Positions 57,501 through 64,000 of a stretch of 64,000 bases of DNA are shown piece after piece. This stretch comes from Siphonodentalium dalli. Lineage: Eukaryota > Mollusca > Scaphopoda > Gadilida > Siphonodentaliidae. The position numbers were made by a program, and so were the translations under genes. Where the stretch lies: the NCBI GenBank assembly GCA_032622095.1, contig CP136061.1, forward strand, positions 1,058,001 to 1,122,000, read 5' to 3'. How positions within the stretch are numbered: the stretch's first letter is position 1; the number at the start of each line of letters is the position of its first letter. The notes below the pieces were generated by a model. That model searched no databases and was not told where the DNA came from. It was given only the letters and a program-made list of their open reading frames with translations.

Positions 57501-59511
57501 GGTGGCTCAAGACAATTTTGGGCCAGTGTGAACACTGGACTGACATACCGCTACAGCGCTGCCACCACTGGACCCTCCTGCTGTGTGTGACGTGTTGTGT
57601 GGATTGAGAACAGCCGCTTTGGAGTTAGTGAAGCTGGACGCGCTGATACACATATCTTCACACGCGGTCTTCCCGAGAATTCTTCCACCTGCAGTCAGTA
57701 AAATGGTTCATTCTCGGATTGTTTAATTTCCCAACATATTTAGAGATAGAATGTATCTCCTATATACGTTTTATAAAATTTCTGGGGTAAAAAAAAAAAA
57801 AAATATGAATCGAAGACGCCTGTCCTTAAACGCTTCTATCAATTGATATTCAGGCGAACTCAGATAGATATAGAGTTATCCCGCTTTCTACGCTCCGTGT
57901 GTCACCGTGGGCCAAACAAATTAATATCCCAAATTTATTGTATGTATTATACCAGAAAATTCGAAATAAAATAATTATTAAAGACATATTATGGACTTGT
58001 TCGGGTGCGTAGAACTGACAAGTTAGTACTCAGGTGCTATGTCAACTGTGGGAATGTATCATTTTACTTTCATCGCCAAAAAACTCAAAGAAATCGACCA
58101 TACCACTCCATAGAAATCATCATCTGAACTACACTTAATTGTAAATATTTACATCTCGATTCAGGACGCAACAATCATTTTCGCCACCAAGAGTCATTGC
58201 ATTTAATTAATATAGAAGAATGACAATGTGTGATGTAAATTTGATTAACCCTTTACCCAACAGAACGGCCCTGCGCCAATGCATTCTCTTATATATGCGA
58301 GTCGACCATAGGTCGCCTCGCATATATAAGAGAATGCATTGGCCTAACACATATTAAAAATGATAAAATTGTCAAAGAATGTAGAAAAATATTATAAAAA
58401 TTGTTAAAAAATGTAAGAAAAAATGGTAAAAAGTGTTAAAATAGATTATTTTTTTTAAATCAATGCATTCTCTTATATATGCAAGGCGACCTATGGTCGA
58501 CTCTCTTATATATGCAAGGCGACCTATGGTCGACTCGCATATATATGAGAATGCATTGGCACAGGGCATAACTGTAACCATCACAATGTGGTAAATGAAC
58601 CGGTTCCAATGATATCCATATTTGCATGGTATTAGTGAGACAGACCGAAGATATTTTAGGTTGTTGAAGCTCTCTTTTGGGCGTTTTTGGCCGTTTTGTT
58701 GGGTAAAGGGTTAATATTCGTAAAAATAACTACCTTAAGCAAGATTATTCTCCATTTCTATTTTTTCAACTAACCGGAGTGTATCACATCACTTTAATTG
58801 ATAGAAGCGTTTCCGTACATACACAACTTGTTATATATGAAGTGATAGACCATCTTTAAATATGTTCCTACTAGAGTTTTTGACAACGGTGACTTCACTT
58901 ACATACATTTATATTCCTTATTTTGTATCTCGGTAAAAAAACAGAGTATTGTAGGGTGCCCAGGAGACACCACTCCGAAACACCGGAACACCCAGTCGAT
59001 CACGCATGTCTTACTTGTGTCGTGTACCATCGTTGCTATAGTATAGCGCTTTCTATTGACAAACTCTGTGACGCGTTTAGCGTGTCACCTGACACGATTG
59101 GACACGTTAGGTGTGTCGCATGATACGTTTTCTGTGTCACATGACATATTTTCTGTGTGATTTGACGCACTTTCTGTGGACAACTGTTCATGTCGTTTGA
59201 CGGTAAAGTTTTTCAGTGTAAGGTATGTGATCGATCATTCTCACCTGCGTCTAGTATCCTCGTTACTATGGTAGCATCTATCTCGGGTGTGTACCCTTCT
59301 AGAATCTTCGATCCGTTCATCATTGGCACCCCAGCTACGGGTACATTATCCTTGATCCCGAGTTTTTTACCTGCCAGTTTACCCGTCTCCGCACCTTTTA
59401 CGTCACACCTCCAGTACCTGTTGTATTCATATGGGAAAGTTGCAGTTTTGTCATTAAGCACCTCCCAAATAGTGGCAAATACCAAACTCTTCCACTTGTT
59501 ATGCATATAAC
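30226..59511 (-). CDS. Amidase signature family hydrolase, 8 exons, 5'-partial
   Basis: Join, on the minus strand: ~59511-59245, 57688-57549, 45146-44946, 43304-43230, 41274-41118, 40394-40332, 36840-36553, 30578-30226. Every intron is GT-AG and phases agree (1,0,0,0,1,1,1). About 513 codons are present. Amidase-signature enzymes hydrolyse C-N amide bonds with a Lys-cisSer-Ser triad. Here the Lys is in G-I-K-D-N (first exon), the cis-Ser in GGSSGGS (second) and the nucleophile Ser in GGDQGGSIR (third). The run [12 protein letters not shown] then [10 protein letters not shown] is the conserved C-terminal core. It resembles stand-alone amidases shared by bacteria and animals more than FAAH, because no N-terminal membrane anchor is seen; substrate unknown. 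Start codon and N-terminal exon(s) are missing, in or beyond the gap and satellite. Introns total about 27 kb and hold most mobile DNA of this half. Confidence 0.9.
30655..31535. repeat. 18/16-bp minisatellite with higher-order structure
   Basis: Units CAGTGTGTGAAGGCATCT (18 bp) and CAGTGTGAAGGCATCT (16 bp), plus CAGTATGTG and CGGTGTGTG variants, recur in an 18+18+18+16 order (~70 bp). Larger blocks end in ACCGCTAGGAATGTCAACAG (about 31038, 31162, 31357, 31464 and a last one at 31521). It lies ~80 bp upstream of the last amidase exon's acceptor. Confidence 0.95.
31641..32101 (-). mobile_element. TTAA-ended MITE family A, copy A5
   Basis: TTAAAGGTACTCAATCCGAT at one end, CGGATTATGCATCTTTAA at the other; interior inverted relative to A1-A4. 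Lies in the last amidase intron. Confidence 0.85.
32309..32885. repeat. 13-bp minisatellite
   Basis: About 44 units of ATGAGTGTATTTC with point variants (CC, GT, TT in the last positions; ATAAGTG). It replaces the interior of a family C MITE whose right end follows. Confidence 0.95.
32886..32985. mobile_element. MITE family C, right end (copy C2)
   Basis: GGCTCAAATTCATTCATTTG, TTGTATATATTCTG, GGAGATGGTCCCATAAATG and CGGATTTAGGGTACAGTACC match C1, without a family B insertion at the TTCTGTT junction. Confidence 0.75.
33010..33350. repeat. Degenerate tandem units (GAGAAACATATACGTCACC)
   Basis: Five or six units of ~55-80 bp share CAGGGCGAGAAACATATACG, CCATTAAAGTCTCTAAC and CCACCGAGCAAATA. Non-coding. 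Confidence 0.8.
33599..34047. repeat. 32-bp minisatellite with a 13-bp partial-unit duplication
   Basis: Units of 32 bp, AACAACTATATAGTTCAGCC then ACTGTACCAGAT. In four places the ACCACTGTACCAG end is repeated, giving 45-bp composite units. Minus-strand open frames across it are artefacts. The core AACTATATAGTT is a 12-bp palindrome. Confidence 0.95.
34048..34207. repeat. Tandem units AGCGACGGTTTAGGTATTAC
   Basis: Four copies of AGCGACGGTTTAGGTAYTAC then ATTAGTGACGTA, in two pairs each preceded by GAACGGCTGG. Confidence 0.9.
34208..34898. other. No gene recognised
   Basis: Intronic. CACTCAGTGGTTAGACGGC at 34436 resembles a tRNA-derived SINE A-box region, but no B box or body follows. Confidence 0.4.
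34899..35477 (-). mobile_element. TTAA-ended MITE family B, copy B3
   Basis: Inverted relative to B1 and B2, 579 bp, same termini (TTAAAGGGGTACTGTACGCC and ACAGTACCCCTTTAA). More diverged inside. Confidence 0.88.
35484..35742 (+). mobile_element. piggyBac-like MITE D1 (TTAACCCTTTGAGTGCCAG) with one hairpin
   Basis: Left TTAACCCTTTGAGTGCCAGG, right CCTGGCACTCAAAGGGTTAA. CCCTTTG-type ends inside TTAA suit piggyBac. The interior carries one hairpin module (35529-35608). It begins 6 bp after B3. Confidence 0.88.
35743..36552. other. Amidase intron, no further feature
   Basis: A plus-strand frame at 36004-36363 (119 aa) has no recognised domain. GGACATAACTCTGCCTTGCG-like text is repeated near 36477-36530 and resembles 40709-40727. 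Confidence 0.4.
36553..36840 (-). CDS. Amidase exon 7 of 8 recovered
   Basis: Acceptor CGTCATTTCAG, donor CAAG/GTAGGA, phases 1/1. Encodes [11 protein letters not shown] through a helix-rich region ([14 protein letters not shown]) to [18 protein letters not shown], the conserved 'D-x-I-x-x-P-T' strand of the family. MITE D2 starts only 25 bp upstream of the acceptor. Confidence 0.93.
36866..37327 (-). mobile_element. piggyBac-like MITE D2 with one hairpin
   Basis: Same family as D1 in opposite orientation: TTAACCCTTTCAGTGCCAGA and CCTGGCACTGAAAGGGTTAA. Hairpin module at 37204-37282. Its right TTAA is shared with the left end of element M1. Confidence 0.88.
37324..37737. mobile_element. TTAA-ended element family M, copy M1
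   Basis: TTAAAGATGGATTATCTCTTC at the left and GAAGAGAAAGACCATCTTTTAA at the right. Internal inverted pair GTCCGGAAACGTTTCTATCA and TGATAGAAGCGTTTCCGGAC. Related: M2 at 49258-49749 and fragments at 57800-57980 and 58795-58862. Confidence 0.8.
37738..38692. other. Amidase intron, no feature
   Basis: Unique-looking sequence; nothing supported. Confidence 0.4.
38693..38912. mobile_element. Palindromic MITE family L
   Basis: Arms CGTTTGGCGGGTTC and its diverged inverse, with GTTGTGGCCAACCTAGAATG mirrored by CATTCTATGTTGGCTCTAAC. Half copy at 14334-14430. Confidence 0.75.
38948..40331. repeat. ~80-bp tandem array derived from an amidase exon edge
   Basis: Seventeen units. On the minus strand each contains a copy of the 3' part of the adjoining amidase exon, GTGTATGACAAAGGGAAACG, followed directly by the donor GTATGTC, then TAATCTTATCACACATCAAG as intron-like filler. 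The 18th and most upstream member is the real exon (40332-40394) with its donor. Most decoys have an in-frame TGA or TAA where the exon has GAA. Units 9-12 and 13-16 are also duplicated as a block (~315 bp). Confidence 0.93.
40332..40394 (-). CDS. Amidase exon 6 of 8 recovered (63 bp)
   Basis: Acceptor GTCTGCTTTCAG, donor AAACG/GTATGTC, phases 1/1, 21 codons. Encodes [21 protein letters not shown], the family's 'DG-x-P-I-W-x-A' helix. It joins the flanking exons without gap. Its 3' half was amplified into the array next to it. Confidence 0.92.
40395..41117. other. Amidase intron
   Basis: Two adjacent copies of AGCTCCATGCAGAGTTCAGTCCCCT (about 40421 and 40460) lie next to the exon. Otherwise nothing. 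Confidence 0.5.
41118..41274 (-). CDS. Amidase exon 5 of 8 recovered
   Basis: Acceptor TCTGTTTCCACAG, donor GGATG/GTAATA, phases 0/1. Encodes [17 protein letters not shown] (the strand after the catalytic domain) through [21 protein letters not shown], matching the family's 'G-x-x-V-x-E-V-S-I-P' element. Confidence 0.93.
41275..43229. other. Amidase intron with minor repeats
   Basis: A ~110-bp block (CAGGACATGGTCAAAAT, GCAATCGG, AGGGNGAT) occurs at ~42045 and ~42435. A tRNA-like CCCAGTGGTTAGCGTGTCGG at 41883 suggests a SINE head, without a B box. No gene. Confidence 0.5.
43230..43304 (-). CDS. Amidase exon 4 of 8 recovered (75 bp)
   Basis: Acceptor TTTATTCAG, donor AAGTTG/GTAAGG, phase 0/0, 25 codons. 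Encodes [13 protein letters not shown] and VPEYTKL, the 'I-A-G-x-D-x-x-D-P-R' segment of the amidase family. Confidence 0.93.
43305..43959. other. Amidase intron, no feature
   Basis: Short frames on both strands without recognisable content. Confidence 0.4.
43960..44186. mobile_element. Partial hairpin-bearing MITE
   Basis: Carries one shortened hairpin (44116-44183) plus a GAGTGTCGTCTGCTCATGTC segment whose inverse is the core of the 1976-2434 element. The outer terminus on the left was not found. Confidence 0.65.
44458..44654. mobile_element. Palindromic MITE family E, copy E2
   Basis: GTGGCCATATTGGATCCATC mirrored by GGTGGATCCAATATGGCCGC, with GGTCAAAGTTCTTGAGTAGC and its inverse inside. 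Nearly a full-length palindrome. Confidence 0.85.
44698..44855. mobile_element. Palindromic MITE family E, variant copy E3
   Basis: TCACTGATATATTGGATCCA mirrored by TGGATCCAATACTCTCAGTGA; central GAATATTC arms. Only the outer ~25 bp match E1 and E2 closely. Confidence 0.75.
44946..45146 (-). CDS. Amidase exon 3 of 8 recovered, catalytic nucleophile
   Basis: Acceptor TTCCTATGACAG, donor TTGGAG/GTAATA, phase 0/0, 67 codons. Encodes [23 protein letters not shown], whose GGS serine is the expected nucleophile, then [14 protein letters not shown] and [15 protein letters not shown], all signature blocks. Confidence 0.95.
45171..45650. repeat. Interspersed repeat family I, copy 2 (left part)
   Basis: Matches 2509-2960 from AGTCAATGACTGTG to TTGTATCAGG. 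It is split at TATCAGG by the hAT MITE that follows and resumes at 47283-47370. Confidence 0.8.
45651..47282. mobile_element. hAT-type element with G-run termini, 1.6 kb
   Basis: CAGGGGGGGGGTCTGGAAAA at the left; TTTTTTTGCAGACCCCCCCC followed by CTG at the right. Direct TATCAGG flanks both sides (45644-45650, 47283-47289); copy 1 of the host repeat keeps a single TGTATCAGG there. Interior non-coding, so non-autonomous. It shares terminus style with 3219-3762. Confidence 0.82.
47283..47587. repeat. Family I remainder and GTGGCTC-rich fragment
   Basis: 47283-47370 continues family I. 47480-47555 has four GTGG(C/T)T(C/A)-type motifs (AAAAGTGGCTCAAGAAAATG) resembling 57419-57520 beyond the hAT transposase relic in the same orientation. 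Confidence 0.6.
49258..49749. mobile_element. TTAA-ended element family M, copy M2
   Basis: TTGAAGATGGTCTATCTC to GACCATCTTTAA; inserted into an arm unit of the foldback element at GTATGTCTTAATTGTTC, reading GTATGTCTTG before and TTAATTGTTC after. Confidence 0.8.
49840..50255. repeat. Interspersed repeat family K copy
   Basis: Units with TTTAGTCATGCAAAAAGTAA, GATTGCTG and GGGATGTGGCCTGTAGG match 21665-22290. Confidence 0.6.
50256..50740. other. GAT/ATT-rich stretch, no gene
   Basis: Low-complexity GATGATAATGATGATTATTA near 50320-50370, then unremarkable sequence. Confidence 0.45.
50741..50940. mobile_element. Palindromic MITE family E, copy E4
   Basis: ACGGCCATATTGGATCCATC mirrored by ATGGATCCAATATGGCCGCG; near-complete palindrome centred on ATTCATGAATATTC. 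Confidence 0.85.
51033..51221 (+). pseudogene. Fragment of a 'TGCDTTS' transposon-associated protein
   Basis: A 62-residue frame includes [20 protein letters not shown], then SYLKKMI and a stop. The H-x-L-T-G-C-D-T-T-S block is a conserved motif I recognise from large uncharacterised, repeat-amplified proteins in invertebrate genomes. No upstream or downstream continuation was found, so it is a fragment. Lies inside the foldback element. Confidence 0.55.
51279..51677. mobile_element. piggyBac-like MITE D3 with two opposed hairpins
   Basis: TTAACCCTTTACCCAACAGA and GTTTGTTGGGTAAAGGGTTAA. Hairpins at 51303-51382 and 51452-51530 point in opposite directions around an AT-rich spacer. Same family as D4. 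Confidence 0.9.
51678..52290. other. No gene recognised
   Basis: A Ser/Asp-rich plus-strand frame reaching 51928 could be a remnant of a mobile-element protein such as the one at 51033, but nothing in it is diagnostic. Confidence 0.35.
54602..54680. repeat. 24-bp tandem repeat
   Basis: Three and a half copies of ACTGATTAGTCTGAATGCCAT, the last diverged. Confidence 0.85.
55407..56066. mobile_element. Insertion with repeated ACAACCCGCC termini
   Basis: The left end has GACTACCCGCCCCTGAGACG then two or three (GA)CAACCCGCC repeats; the right end has GACAACCCGCC, GACGACCCGCCCC and an inverted GGGCGGGTTGTCTCAGGGGCG. So the outer 21 bp are inverted while subterminal motifs are in both orientations. 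The interior is AT-rich and non-coding. It interrupts the transposase relic. Superfamily unknown. Confidence 0.75.
56922..57020. repeat. 17-bp minisatellite inside the transposase relic
   Basis: Five to six copies of GTGTGTAAGGGTTAAGT. TAA and TGT phases terminate the transposase frame here. Confidence 0.9.
57411..57540. other. GTGGCTC-rich presumed hAT 3' end
   Basis: Repeated AAGTGGCTC(C/A)A motifs at 57420, 57451, 57470, 57489 and 57501, then a 16-bp palindrome CCAGTGTGAACACTGG. This could be the element's subterminal region; a matching 5' end was not found. Confidence 0.45.
57549..57688 (-). CDS. Amidase exon 2 of 8 recovered, cis-Ser motif
   Basis: Acceptor TTACTGACTGCAG, donor GTAGCG/GTATGTCA, phases 1/0, 140 bp. 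Encodes [13 protein letters not shown] and [12 protein letters not shown]. The GGSS serine is the cis-Ser of the triad. The GTATGT donor is followed within ~10 bp by the end of the hAT-related block. Confidence 0.95.
57750..57980. repeat. Family M fragment M3
   Basis: ATATGAATCGAAGACGCCTG, AACGCTTCTATCAATTGATA and CCAGAAAATTCGAAATAAAA match M1. Confidence 0.6.
57981..58800 (+). repeat. Interspersed repeat family F, copy F3, split by D4
   Basis: 57981-58244 matches the first part of F2, and 58715-58800 the rest (ATATTCGTAAAAATAACTAC, AAGCAAGATTATTC). D4 sits exactly at the TTAA of F2's GGATTAATATTCG. Confidence 0.85.
58245..58714. mobile_element. piggyBac-like MITE D4 with two opposed hairpins
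   Basis: TTAACCCTTTACCCAACAGA and TTTGTTGGGTAAAGGGTTAA. Hairpins at 58269-58348 and 58458-58566, the second lengthened by an internal 36-bp duplication. TTAA target duplication confirmed by the empty site in F2. Confidence 0.92.
58801..59244. other. Amidase intron 1
   Basis: Family M tail to ~58862. Then degenerate CGTGTCA(C/T)(C/A)TGACACG units at 59067-59180 (short tandem motif GTGTCRC-ATGA). Confidence 0.5.
59245..59511 (-). CDS. Amidase exon 1 of 8 recovered (5'-most in window)
   Basis: Donor GACGCAG/GTGAGA, phase 1, secure. Acceptor tentative: TATCGTCTCTATAG gives the 59511 boundary and a phase-1 junction; AACAAG at ~59496 is the alternative. Encodes [18 protein letters not shown], with the catalytic Lys in K-D-N, then [20 protein letters not shown]. 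Preceding [14 protein letters not shown] matches the family's pre-catalytic segment. Confidence 0.9.
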
Positions 59512-59527
59512 CTATAGAGACGATAAT

Positions 59528-59601
59528 CTCTCTCTCTCTCACACTCTCACACTCTCACACTCTCACACTCTCTCTCACACTCTCACACTCTCTCTCTCTC
59601 A

Positions 59602-59657
<56 letters not shown>
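59528..59657. repeat. CT/CTCACA microsatellite abutting the gap
   Basis: (CT)n with CACTCTCA interruptions to 59604, then pure (CT)n up to the N run. On the amidase strand it is a GA run only ~15 bp upstream of the exon acceptor. Confidence 0.95.
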
Positions 59658-59757
59658 NNNNNNNNNNNNNNNNNNNNNNNNNNNNNNNNNNNNNNNNNNN
59701 NNNNNNNNNNNNNNNNNNNNNNNNNNNNNNNNNNNNNNNNNNNNNNNNNNNNNNNNN
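59658..59757. other. 100-N assembly gap
   Basis: Exactly 100 N, the conventional placeholder for a gap of unknown size, between a CT microsatellite and a satellite array. Confidence 0.99.
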
Positions 59758-62700
59758 TACAGCAAATATAAGTATACAGCAAATATAGGTATACAGCAAA
59801 TACAGGTATACAGCAAATATAAGTATACAGCAAATATAGGTATACAGCAAATATAGGTATACAGCAAATATAAGTATACAGCAAATATAAGTATACAGCA
59901 AATATAAGTATACAGCAAATATAGGTATACAGCAAATATAAGTATACAGCAAATATAGGTATACAGCAAATACAGGTATACAGCAAATATAGGTATACAG
60001 CAAATATAGGTATACAGCAAATATAGGTATACAGCAAATATAGGTATACAGCAAATATAGGTATACAGCAAATACATGTATACAGCAAATATAGGTATTA
60101 CAGCAAATATAGGTATACAGCAAATACAGGTATACAGCAAATACATGTATACAGCAAATATAGGTATACAGCAAATACAGGTATACAGCAAATATAGGTA
60201 TACAGCAAATATAGGTATACAGCAAATATAGGTATACAGCAAATATAGGTATACAGCAAATACTTGTATACAGTAAATACATGTATACAGTAAATACACG
60301 TATACAGCAAATATAGGTATACAGCAAATATAGGTATACAGCAAATACAGGTATACAGCAAATATAGGTATACAGCAAATATAGGTATACAGCAAATATA
60401 GGTATACAGCAAATATAGGTATACAGCAAATACAGGTATACAGCAAATACATGTATACAGTAAATACACGTATACAGCAAATATAGGTATACAGCAAATA
60501 TAGGTATACAGCAAATACAGGTATACAGCAAATATAGGTATACAGCAAATATAGGTATACAGTAAATATAAGTATACAGCAAATATAGGTATACAGCAAA
60601 TACAAGTATACAGCAAATACAGGTATACAGCAAATACAAGTATACAGCAAATACACGTATACAGCAAATATAAGTATACAGTAAATATAGGTATACAGTA
60701 AATATAAGTATACAGCAAATATAAGTATACAGCAAATACAGGTATACAGTAAATATAAGTATACAGCAAATATAGGTATACAGCAAATACAAGTATACAG
60801 TAAATATAAGTATACAGCAAATATAGGTATACAGCAAATATAGGTATACAGCAAATATAAGTATACAGTAAATATAGGTATACAGCAAATACAAGTATAC
60901 AGCAAATACAAGTATACAGTAAATATAAGTATACAGCAAATATAGGTATAACAGCAAATATAGGTATACTGTAAATATAAGTATACAGCAAATATAGGTA
61001 TACAGCAAATATAGGTATACAGTAAATATAGGTATACAGCAAATACAAGTATACAGCAAATACAGGTATACAGCAAATACAAGTATACAGCAAATACAAG
61101 TATACAGTAAATATAAGTATACAGCAAATATAGGTATACAGCAAATATAGGTATACTGTAAATATAAGTATACAGCAAATATAAGTATACAGCAAATACA
61201 GGTATACAGTAAATATAAGTATACAGCAAATATAGGTATACAGCAAATACAAGTATACAGTAAATATAAGTATACAGCAAATATAGGTATACAGTAAATA
61301 CAAGTATACAGCAAATATAAGTATACAGCAAATATAAGTATACAGCAAATATAGGTATACAGCAAATACAAGTATACAGCAAATACACGTATACAGCAAA
61401 TATAAGTATACAGTAAATATAGGTATACAGTAAATATAAGTATACAGCAAATATAAGTATACAGCAAATATAAGTATACAGTAAATACAAGTATACAGTA
61501 AATATAGGTATACAGTAAATATAGGTATACAGCAAATACAGGTATACATGCAAATACAAGTATACAGCAAATATAAGTATACAGCAAATACACGTATACA
61601 GCAAATATAAGTATACAGCAAATATAAGTATACAGCAAATATAGGTATACAGTAAATATAAGTATACAGCAAATATAAGTATACAGCAAATATAGGTATA
61701 CAGTAAATATAAGTATACAGCAAATATAAGTATACAGCAAATATAGGTATACAGCAAATACAGGTATACAGTAAATATAGGTATACAGCAAATATAAGTA
61801 TACAGCAAATATAAGTATACAGCAAATACACGTATACAGCAAATATAAGTATACAGCAAATATAAGTATACAGCAAATACACGTATACAGCAAATATAAG
61901 TATACAGCAAATATAAGTATACAGCAAATATAGGTATACAGCAAATACAGGTATACAGTAAATACAGGTATACAGTAAATATAAGTATACAGCAAATATA
62001 GGTATACAGCAAATATAGGTATACAGCAAATATAGGTATACAGCAAATATAGGTATACAGCAAATATAGGTATACAGTAAATATAAGAATACAGCAAATA
62101 TAGGTATACAGCAAATATAGGTATACAGCAAATATAGGTATACAGCAAATATAGGTATACAGCAAATATAGGTATACAGTAAATACAGGTATACAGTAAA
62201 TATAAGAATACAGCAAATATAAGTATACAGCAAATATAAGTATACAGCAAATATAGGTATACAGTAAATATAAGAATACAGCAAATATAGGTATACAGTA
62301 AATACAGACATACAGTAAATATAAGTATACAGCAAATACACGTATACAGCAAATATAGGTATACAGCAAATATAAGTATACAGCAAATATAAGTATACAG
62401 CAAATACACGTATACAGCAAATATAGGTATACAGCAAATATAGGTATACAGCAAATATAGGTATACAGTAAATATAAGTATACAGCAAATATAAGTATAC
62501 AGCAAATACAGGTATACAGCAAATATAGGTATACAGTAAATATAAGTATACAGCAAATATAAGTATACAGCAAATACACGTATACAGCAAATATAAGTAT
62601 ACAGCAAATATAAGTATACAGCAAATACAGGTATACAGTAAATATAAGTATACAGCAAATATAGGTATACAGCAAATATAGGTATACAGCAAATATAGGT

Positions 62701-64000
62701 ATACAGTAAATATAAGAATACAGCAAATATAGGTATACAGCAAATATAGGTATACAGCAAATATAGGTATACAGCAAATATAGGTATACAGCAAATATAG
62801 GTATACAGTAAATACAGGTATACAGCAAATATAGGTATACAGTAAATACAGACATACAGCAAATATAGGTATACAGTAAATATAGGTATACAGCAAATAT
62901 AAGTATACAGTAAATACAGACATACAGTAAATACAGGTATACAGCAAATATAGGTATACAGCAAATATAGGTATACAGCAAATATAAGTATACAGCAAAT
63001 ATAAGTATACAGCAAATATAAGTATACAGCAAATATAAGTATACAGCAAATATAGGTATACAGTAAATATAAGTATACAGCAAATATAGGTATACAGTAA
63101 ATATAGGTATACAGCAAATACAGGTATACAGTAAATATAAGTATACAGCAAATATAAGTATACAGCAAATATAAGTATACAGCAAATATAAGTATACAGC
63201 AAATATAGGTATTCAGTAAATATAGGTATACAGCAAATATAGGTATACAGCAAATATAGGTATACAGCAAATATAGGTATACAGCAAATATAAGTATACA
63301 GCAAATATAAGTATACAGCAAATATAAGTATACAGCAAATATAAGTATACAGCAAATACAGGTATACAGTAAATATAGGTATACAGCAAATATAAGTATA
63401 CAGCAAATATAAGTATACAGCAAATACACGTATACAGCAAATATAAGTATACAGCAAATATAGGTATACAGCAAATATAGGTATACAGCAAATATAGGTA
63501 TACAGCAAATATAGGTATACAGCAAATATAGGTATACAGCAAATATAGGTATACAGCAAATATAGGTATACAGTAAATATAAGTATACAGCAAATATAGG
63601 TATACAGCAAATATAGGTATACAGCAAATATAAGTATACAGCAAATATAAGTATACAGTAAATACAAGTATACAGCAAATACAGGTATACAGCAAATATA
63701 AGTATACAGTAAATATAGGTATACAGCAAATATAGGTATACAGTAAATATAGGTATACAGCAAATATAAGTATACAGTAAATATAGGTATACAGCAAATA
63801 TAAGTATACAGCAAATATAAGTATACAGCAAATATAAGTATACAGCAAATATAGGTATACAGTAAATATAGGTATACAGCAAATATAAGTATACAGTAAA
63901 TATAGGTATACAGCAAATATAGGTATACAGCAAATATAAGTATACAGCAAATATAAGTATACAGCAAATACAGGTATACAGTAAATATAGGTATACAGCA
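59758..64000. repeat. 17-bp satellite array, at least 250 units
   Basis: Unit GTATACAGCAAATATAG, running to the window edge. Nearly all variation is at three sites: CAGC/CAGT, ATATA/ATACA and the base after it (G, A, C or T), plus rare GAATAC and GACATAC. Single-base insertions occur at ~60098, ~60950 and ~61549. Blocks are duplicated at exact multiples of 17 bp. The minus strand has no stop in any frame, repeating LYTYICCIPIFAVYLYL. Confidence 0.97.

Noticed and set aside
59555-63967. Open frames of 1200-1444 codons on the minus strand
   Set aside because: They are the 17-bp satellite read in its three frames. Some also run through the N gap. No start context, domain or intron structure.

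Overview
The window is eukaryotic, intron-bearing, AT-rich animal DNA and most likely comes from a mollusc, probably a bivalve. The evidence is a secreted IL-17-like cytokine of invertebrate type, a tRNA-derived SINE, non-LTR and hAT relics, and very dense short DNA transposons. The species cannot be named from the sequence. A run of exactly 100 N at 59658-59757 marks a scaffolding gap.

Layout. 1-10 kb: no gene; CT and GTT microsatellites, TTAA-ended MITEs, a hairpin-bearing MITE and a G-run-ended hAT MITE with a perfect 8-bp target duplication. 10.1-12.5 kb: an intact single-ORF IL-17-like gene on the minus strand (11300-11902), with a copy of the same TTAA MITE family on each side. 12.5-30 kb: no gene; decayed LINE pieces, a 57-bp coding-like tandem array, a 163-bp palindrome, a 1.18-kb hAT-type element with 8-bp target duplication and a SINE with a 13-bp target duplication.

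30.2-59.5 kb: one large minus-strand gene for an amidase-signature (AS) family hydrolase. I reconstructed eight exons with GT-AG introns and matching phases: about 59511-59245, 57688-57549, 45146-44946, 43304-43230, 41274-41118, 40394-40332, 36840-36553 and 30578-30226. They hold the Lys-Ser-Ser catalytic residues and the stop codon. The N-terminal exon(s) lie upstream, in or beyond the gap and satellite. The introns carry almost every mobile element of this half: a 6.3-kb foldback-like element with tandemly repeated arms and a decayed hAT (ZNF862-like) transposase gene, both in the 12.4-kb second intron, and minisatellites.

The most unusual structure is at 38.95-40.33 kb. An ~80-bp tandem array is an amplification of the 3' edge of the 63-bp amidase exon plus its 5' splice site, leaving 17 decoy donors downstream of the real one.

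59.76-64.0 kb: a 17-bp satellite with at least 250 units, cut by the window edge. Its minus strand is open in all three frames, and it shows higher-order duplications at exact multiples of 17 bp.

Only two real genes are supported. Nearly all other open frames are repeat shadows.
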